A stretch of DNA of 64,000 nt from Paraherbaspirillum soli (lineage in GTDB: Bacteria; Pseudomonadota; Gammaproteobacteria; Burkholderiales; Burkholderiaceae_D): assembly GCF_042654985.1 (NCBI RefSeq), contig NZ_JBHSMT010000012.1, positions 124,001 to 188,000 of the forward strand. The letters run 5' to 3'. The position numbers and the translations under genes were made by a program. How positions within the stretch are numbered: the stretch's first letter is position 1; each line of letters starts with the position of its first letter. Below the pieces are notes generated by a model. The model was not told where the DNA came from. It did no database searches and saw only the letters and a list, made by a program, of their open reading frames with translations. Shown here piece by piece: positions 60,458 to 64,000 of the stretch.

Positions 60458-61198
60458 TTATTTTTTCCCATCATCCCAAAATGGCAAAAAGAGCCAGCTA
60501 AAGTATTTAGCTTCGCTCGACCGCCACTTTCCAGGGACTTCCTGCACCGTCGGAGCGTAATCGCTGACCTTGTCAAACTTGGTGTTTGAGTGGTCGACCT
60601 TGGCGACAGCGTTAGCACCCGACGCGAACAAATACAGCTGCGCATATTGCAGCAGCATGATGGTCTTGCCGTCCGCAATTTCACCATTGGCCACCATGTG
60701 TAACGCCTGCCGTAATGGCAACTCCAGCACCTCGATGTCCTCGCCTTCCGCTTCAATCCCGCCGCCCTCGCCGATCCGCGCCGTTGCCTCATATTCAGCG
60801 ACAAAGAAATGCAGCCTTTCGGTCACCGAACCTGGACTCATGAAGGCTTCGAATACCTTGCTTACCGCGCCCACCCGGTAGCCGGTTTCTTCCTCGACTT
60901 CGGCCCGGATCCGCTGTTCCGGATTGGCGTTGTCGAGCAGCCCGGCCGGGGTCTCTATCAAAAACCCGTCGTGCCCGTTACCGTACGTCGGGAAGCGAAA
61001 CTGGCGGATCAGGATCACGCTCTTTTTTTCCCGGTTATAAAGCAAGATCGTCGCGCCGTTGCCGCGGTCATAAATTTCGCGGGTCAACGTCTGCCACGTG
61101 CCATTGTTACGACGATAGTCAAAAGTGGCTTTTCGCAGCAAATACCAGTCATCGGACAGCGTTTCGATTTTCTGGATTTGAACTCTGTTGTTTCGCAT
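60458..61198 (-). CDS. nudK: Nudix hydrolase, NudK/GDP-mannose pyrophosphatase type, with C-terminal extension
   Basis: 246 residues from ATG 61198 with AGGAG upstream; a longer upstream start is less likely. MRNNRVQIQKIETLSDDWY is the NudK start. The Nudix box is GLLDNANPEQ, then RAEVEEETGYRV, with the metal-binding glutamates intact. E. coli NudK hydrolyses GDP-mannose. Here about 50 extra residues follow the normal end (GANAVAKVDHSNTKF onward, ending FSWLFLPFWDDGKK), of unknown purpose. Divergent from the DeoR gene. Confidence 0.83.
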   Translation of the reverse strand: MRNNRVQIQKIETLSDDWYLLRKATFDYRRNNGTWQTLTREIYDRGNGATILLYNREKKSVILIRQFRFPTYGNGHDGFLIETPAGLLDNANPEQRIRAEVEEETGYRVGAVSKVFEAFMSPGSVTERLHFFVAEYEATARIGEGGGIEAEGEDIEVLELPLRQALHMVANGEIADGKTIMLLQYAQLYLFASGANAVAKVDHSNTKFDKVSDYAPTVQEVPGKWRSSEAKYFSWLFLPFWDDGKK

Positions 61199-61269
61199 GG
61201 ACAGGATCTCCTGAAGGTAGTCCGGGGCGACAAGGCCCGTCATCGACGCTTGCTTTTTGCGACACTAAC

Positions 61270-61305
61270 ATGCAGTATCGTGCAATATCAAGAATATTCG
61301 TGCAA
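61270..61305. promoter_or_regulatory. Possible operator between nudK and the DeoR gene
   Basis: TATCGTGCA at 61275-61283 and TATTCGTGCA about 11 bases later form a direct repeat in the 120-base divergent region. It could bind the adjacent DeoR regulator. Support is only position and repetition. Confidence 0.3.
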
Positions 61306-61318
61306 ACAGGAATTGAAC

Positions 61319-62089
61319 ATGCTGACCAGCCAACGCAAAAAACATCTATTGGACCTGCTGGCTCTAGATGGCCGGATTGTCGCCAAAACCCTCAGCGAGC
61401 AATTGGGATTATCGGAAGACACGATCCGCCGCGATTTGCGCGAACTGGCAAAAGAGGGCTTGCTGCAGCGCGTACACGGTGGCGCGTTACCGGCCTCGCC
61501 GGCAATGGCCGTCTTCGCCGAACGAGAAAACATCTCTGCCGACGCCAAGTCCGCGATCGGCCGCACCGCCGCAGGGCTGGTGCAGCCGGGGCAGGTGGTG
61601 TTCGTCGATGGTGGTACGACGGCCGTGCAATTGGTCCGGCATCTGCCTGCCGACTTGAGGGCCACCGTTGTCACGCACAGCCCCTCGATCGCGGTCGAGC
61701 TGCTCAACCATCCTCATATCGAGGTCATCATGATCGGCGGCCGCCTGTTCAAACATTCCATTGTCGCGCTGGGCGCGGCCGCGATTGAGGCAATCGGACG
61801 CATCCGCGCCGACTTGTATTTCATGGGTGTTTGCAGCCTGCACCCCGAAGCCGGCATCGGCACTGGGGATTTTGAAGAGTCGTGCGTCAAGCGCGCGCTG
61901 TGCGACGCGGCGGCAGAAACCATCGTCCTGGCCTCGCCGGAAAAGCTTGATACGGCGTCGCCGTTCCAGATCGTGCCGCTCAGCCGGATAAGCCGGATCG
62001 TGGTCGATAGCACGGTTCCAGAACACCTGATCGCGCCCTACTCCGCGCTGGGCATTTCGATCAGCCTGGCATTTGAGACGCATAAATAG
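61319..62089 (+). CDS. DeoR/GlpR-family transcription regulator
   Basis: 256 residues from ATG 61319 with AGGA upstream. The N-terminal DeoR helix-turn-helix has QRKKHLLDLLALDGRIVAK and LSEDTIRRDLRELAKEGLL, with the typical RVHGGAL after it. The C-terminal sugar-phosphate sensor domain contains VVFVDGGTTAVQLVRHLP, IGGRLFKHS and DLYFMGVCSLHPEAGIG (each in part). Such proteins are repressors relieved by a phosphorylated sugar. It is next to nudK and upstream of an MFS gene; which it controls is uncertain. Confidence 0.9.
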   Translation: MLTSQRKKHLLDLLALDGRIVAKTLSEQLGLSEDTIRRDLRELAKEGLLQRVHGGALPASPAMAVFAERENISADAKSAIGRTAAGLVQPGQVVFVDGGTTAVQLVRHLPADLRATVVTHSPSIAVELLNHPHIEVIMIGGRLFKHSIVALGAAAIEAIGRIRADLYFMGVCSLHPEAGIGTGDFEESCVKRALCDAAAETIVLASPEKLDTASPFQIVPLSRISRIVVDSTVPEHLIAPYSALGISISLAFETHK

Positions 62090-62168
62090 CGTGCTCCAAG
62101 TGAGCATCACATTTTGATGACAGTCGACAAGTAGTAAACTTGCCGCATCTCAATTTCTCGCACTCAGA

Positions 62169-63380
62169 ATGATGACCGATCTGAAAGCTGTCTCAATTTC
62201 TCGTGATCCTGACACCGCCGACACTTCCGTCCGTCGCCGTTCCCTGATGGCAGCCTGCAGTGCCCACGCAGTACATGATGGCCTGACTGACCTTATCTAT
62301 GTGTTGCTGCCTATCTGGCAGGCGCAATTTTCCATCAGTTACGCGCTAGTGGGACTGTTACGCGGATCCTATTCGGGCATGATGGCCGGCTTTCAACTGC
62401 TGGCCAGTCGGCTGGCAAAACGCTGGGGGCGAGAACGCATGCTGGCGGGAGGGACGGCACTGGCTGGCATCGCATACCTGATTGCTGGTCAGGCCGGTGG
62501 TCTGACGGTACTGGTGATTGCGTTGTTGTTGGGTGGATTGGGGGCCAGTACTCAGCACCCGCTGGCGTCCTCATTGATCACTGATACGCATGAGGACGGC
62601 GGTGGAGTCAAAGAGGCACTGGCACAGTACAACTTTGCCGGCGACATCGGCAAGACGCTGATACCGGGTCTAATGGGCATTTTGCTGGTGGTCATGAGCT
62701 GGCAGGCCAGCGTTACGCTGGTGGGCCTGCTCGGCTTGGCTGCGGCCGGTGTGTTGTGGTGGCTTATTCCGGTGCGCGGCGAACAGGCATCCAACAAGGG
62801 GGCAGCCGCCCAAGCAATAACCGGAACTGGTTCGGCTAGCGGGCTGCGTGCGTTGCTGCTGACCGGCACTTTGGACAGCGCCGTCCGGATGGGGTTTCTA
62901 ACCTTCTTGCCATTCCTATTGAAGAGCAAAGGCGCCGGCACGGCAGGCATCGGTTTTGCGCTGTCATTATTGTTTGTTGGCGGCGCGTTCGGCAAGTTGT
63001 TTTGCGGTTATCTGGGGGCGCGCATCGGCATGATGAAAACAGTGTGGGTAACGGAGTCCGCCACATCGCTGTTGATCTTGCTAGCGGTATGGTTACCGCT
63101 CGTCGGCATGATGGCCATGTTGCCGCTGCTGGGACTTGCCTTGAACGGAACCTCTTCGGTGCTGTATGGTGCAGTGCCAGAATTGGCCGGCGCAGGAAAA
63201 CGCGAGCAAGCTTTCGCGCTGTTCTATACCGGCACCATAGGTGGTGGGGCGCTATCACCCGTGTTGTTTGGTCGACTGGGTGACGCCGCTGGAGTCCACG
63301 CTGCGCTGATAACGTTGGCGGCGATCCTGCTGTTCACATTGCCATTGTCTTGGCAAGTACAGAGAGAGGTCGGCAGTTGA
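62169..63380 (+). CDS. MFS transporter, Fsr (fosmidomycin resistance)-like
   Basis: 403 residues with about 12 membrane segments. The SAHAVHDGLTDLIYVLLPIW segment is a signature of the Fsr-type branch, and ALVGLLRGSYSGMMAGFQL (in part) follows it. Known members export fosmidomycin or related compounds; the native role is unclear. It starts 79 bases after the DeoR gene. A second start (ATG 62172) directly follows the first. Confidence 0.85.
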   Translation: MMTDLKAVSISRDPDTADTSVRRRSLMAACSAHAVHDGLTDLIYVLLPIWQAQFSISYALVGLLRGSYSGMMAGFQLLASRLAKRWGRERMLAGGTALAGIAYLIAGQAGGLTVLVIALLLGGLGASTQHPLASSLITDTHEDGGGVKEALAQYNFAGDIGKTLIPGLMGILLVVMSWQASVTLVGLLGLAAAGVLWWLIPVRGEQASNKGAAAQAITGTGSASGLRALLLTGTLDSAVRMGFLTFLPFLLKSKGAGTAGIGFALSLLFVGGAFGKLFCGYLGARIGMMKTVWVTESATSLLILLAVWLPLVGMMAMLPLLGLALNGTSSVLYGAVPELAGAGKREQAFALFYTGTIGGGALSPVLFGRLGDAAGVHAALITLAAILLFTLPLSWQVQREVGS

Positions 63381-63529
63381 TTGCTGCTTATTCACTTCAA
63401 AGCTCCCAGTCCCTGGATATCGGTTCGATAAATTGCGACTTCTATCGGCTGTAATCGGCCAGAAACAGCCATTGCGACACGGAGTCTCAATCCAGCACAA
63501 TCGCTGCAAAAACTTGTAAAAGGTTACCT

Positions 63530-64000
63530 ATGGAAGACACTCGCGCGAATATTATTGAGAGATTGGTTCACGAAATCATCACATTAGATTCCTCTCGCCC
63601 TCTGCGCATTGCGATTGACGGCCGGACAGCGTCAGGCAAAACTACACTCGCGAACGAACTATCGAAAGCAATCGAGCAGACAGGGCGCCCCGTAATTAGA
63701 ACTTCGATAGATGGCTTTCATCGGCCCAAAACGGAACGTTATGCTCGCGGCCGCTATTCCGCTGAGAGCTACTATCGAGACGCTCGCGACCTCGCTGCGA
63801 TTGTCGATTTGTTGCTAAGACCTTTGGGGCAAGACGGGGATCGCAAATACTGCACGGCGTCATTCGATCTTGCGGGCGATGTTCCGCTTCCTCTTGAGTT
63901 CAATGTCGCCGAATCACAGGCCGTGCTCCTGGTCGACGGAACTTTCCTGCAACGTCCGGAATTACAACCATGGTGGGACTTTACGGTTTTCGTGGAGACC
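63530..64000 (+). CDS. Uridine kinase-like P-loop protein, 3' end outside the window
   Basis: 157 codons from ATG 63530 to the window edge, with AAAGG upstream. The P-loop is AIDGRTASGKTTLAN near residue 33; TSIDGFHRPKTERY and the YYRDARDLAAI segment follow the uridine kinase/phosphoribulokinase-like fold, with an acidic residue in VDGTFLQRPEL. The C-terminus is missing. It may phosphorylate a nucleoside or another small molecule. Confidence 0.8.
   Translation, partial: MEDTRANIIERLVHEIITLDSSRPLRIAIDGRTASGKTTLANELSKAIEQTGRPVIRTSIDGFHRPKTERYARGRYSAESYYRDARDLAAIVDLLLRPLGQDGDRKYCTASFDLAGDVPLPLEFNVAESQAVLLVDGTFLQRPELQPWWDFTVFVET

Noticed and set aside
1..64000. tRNA, rRNA and CRISPR arrays
   Set aside because: No tRNA-like conserved loops, rRNA segments or regularly spaced direct repeats were noticed on reading; a dedicated scan was not possible.

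Overview
The window reads as a chromosomal segment of a betaproteobacterium, most likely Burkholderiales and probably Oxalobacteraceae (a Collimonas- or Herbaspirillum-like genome). This rests on moderately high GC, dense genes, the hopanoid squalene genes hpnCDE, the block rph / PP2C phosphatase / Ser-Thr kinase / yicC, the block gmk-rpoZ-spoT, and a VgrG of the Burkholderiales type. The placement is inference from gene content; no search was run.

Layout. 1-6.2 kb: the 5' part of an RND efflux adaptor (leftward, cut by the window edge), hpnC-hpnD-hpnE, a DUF1059 protein, and an FMN-dependent L-lactate dehydrogenase. 6.3-11.7 kb: leftward ankyrin-repeat protein, TatD, RNase PH, PP2C phosphatase and protein kinase, with yicC divergent. 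11.8-21.3 kb: malate synthase with a divergent LysR gene, a TerC-family membrane protein behind a yybP-ykoY (manganese) riboswitch, an OPT transporter, a two-subunit molybdenum hydroxylase exported by a Tat signal, a 121-bp palindromic repeat and rraA. 21.3-27.6 kb: leftward thrC-moeA-moaD-moaE-clpB. 27.9-31.5 kb: gmk-rpoZ-spoT and a small orphan gene.

31.6-63.5 kb is more accessory. It holds YjdM, an Lrp/DMT exporter pair, a questin-oxidase-like protein, a lipoprotein, a Tn3-transposase remnant beside a secreted phospholipase-D-type nuclease, oligopeptidase A, an IS630 remnant that beheads a dimeric dUTPase, and a type VI secretion cassette (vgrG, cargo protein, membrane-anchored partner). 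A degenerate muramidase-like piece lies upstream of vgrG, and a 10-N assembly gap lies inside vgrG. Next come a TRAP dicarboxylate transporter, an orphan periplasmic binding protein, LysR/SDR genes, a frameshifted alpha/beta hydrolase, an isolated contractile-tail sheath and tube pair, an unusual domain-plus-XRE fusion with a coupled small gene, and a frameshifted YcxB-like gene. The end carries LysR/epimerase genes, NudK, a DeoR regulator, an Fsr-like MFS exporter and the start of a uridine-kinase-like gene.

How genes work together. HpnD, HpnC and HpnE turn farnesyl diphosphate into squalene for hopanoids. MoeA, MoaD and MoaE build the molybdenum cofactor that the nearby hydroxylase would need. 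Gmk, omega and SpoT link GMP supply, RNA polymerase and (p)ppGpp. The most unusual material lies in the 36-58 kb stretch: secretion cargo, isolated contractile-tail parts, toxin/immunity-like genes and several broken genes. The best candidates for something undescribed are the VgrG-linked cargo/partner pair, the stand-alone sheath-tube pair, and the XRE fusion module.
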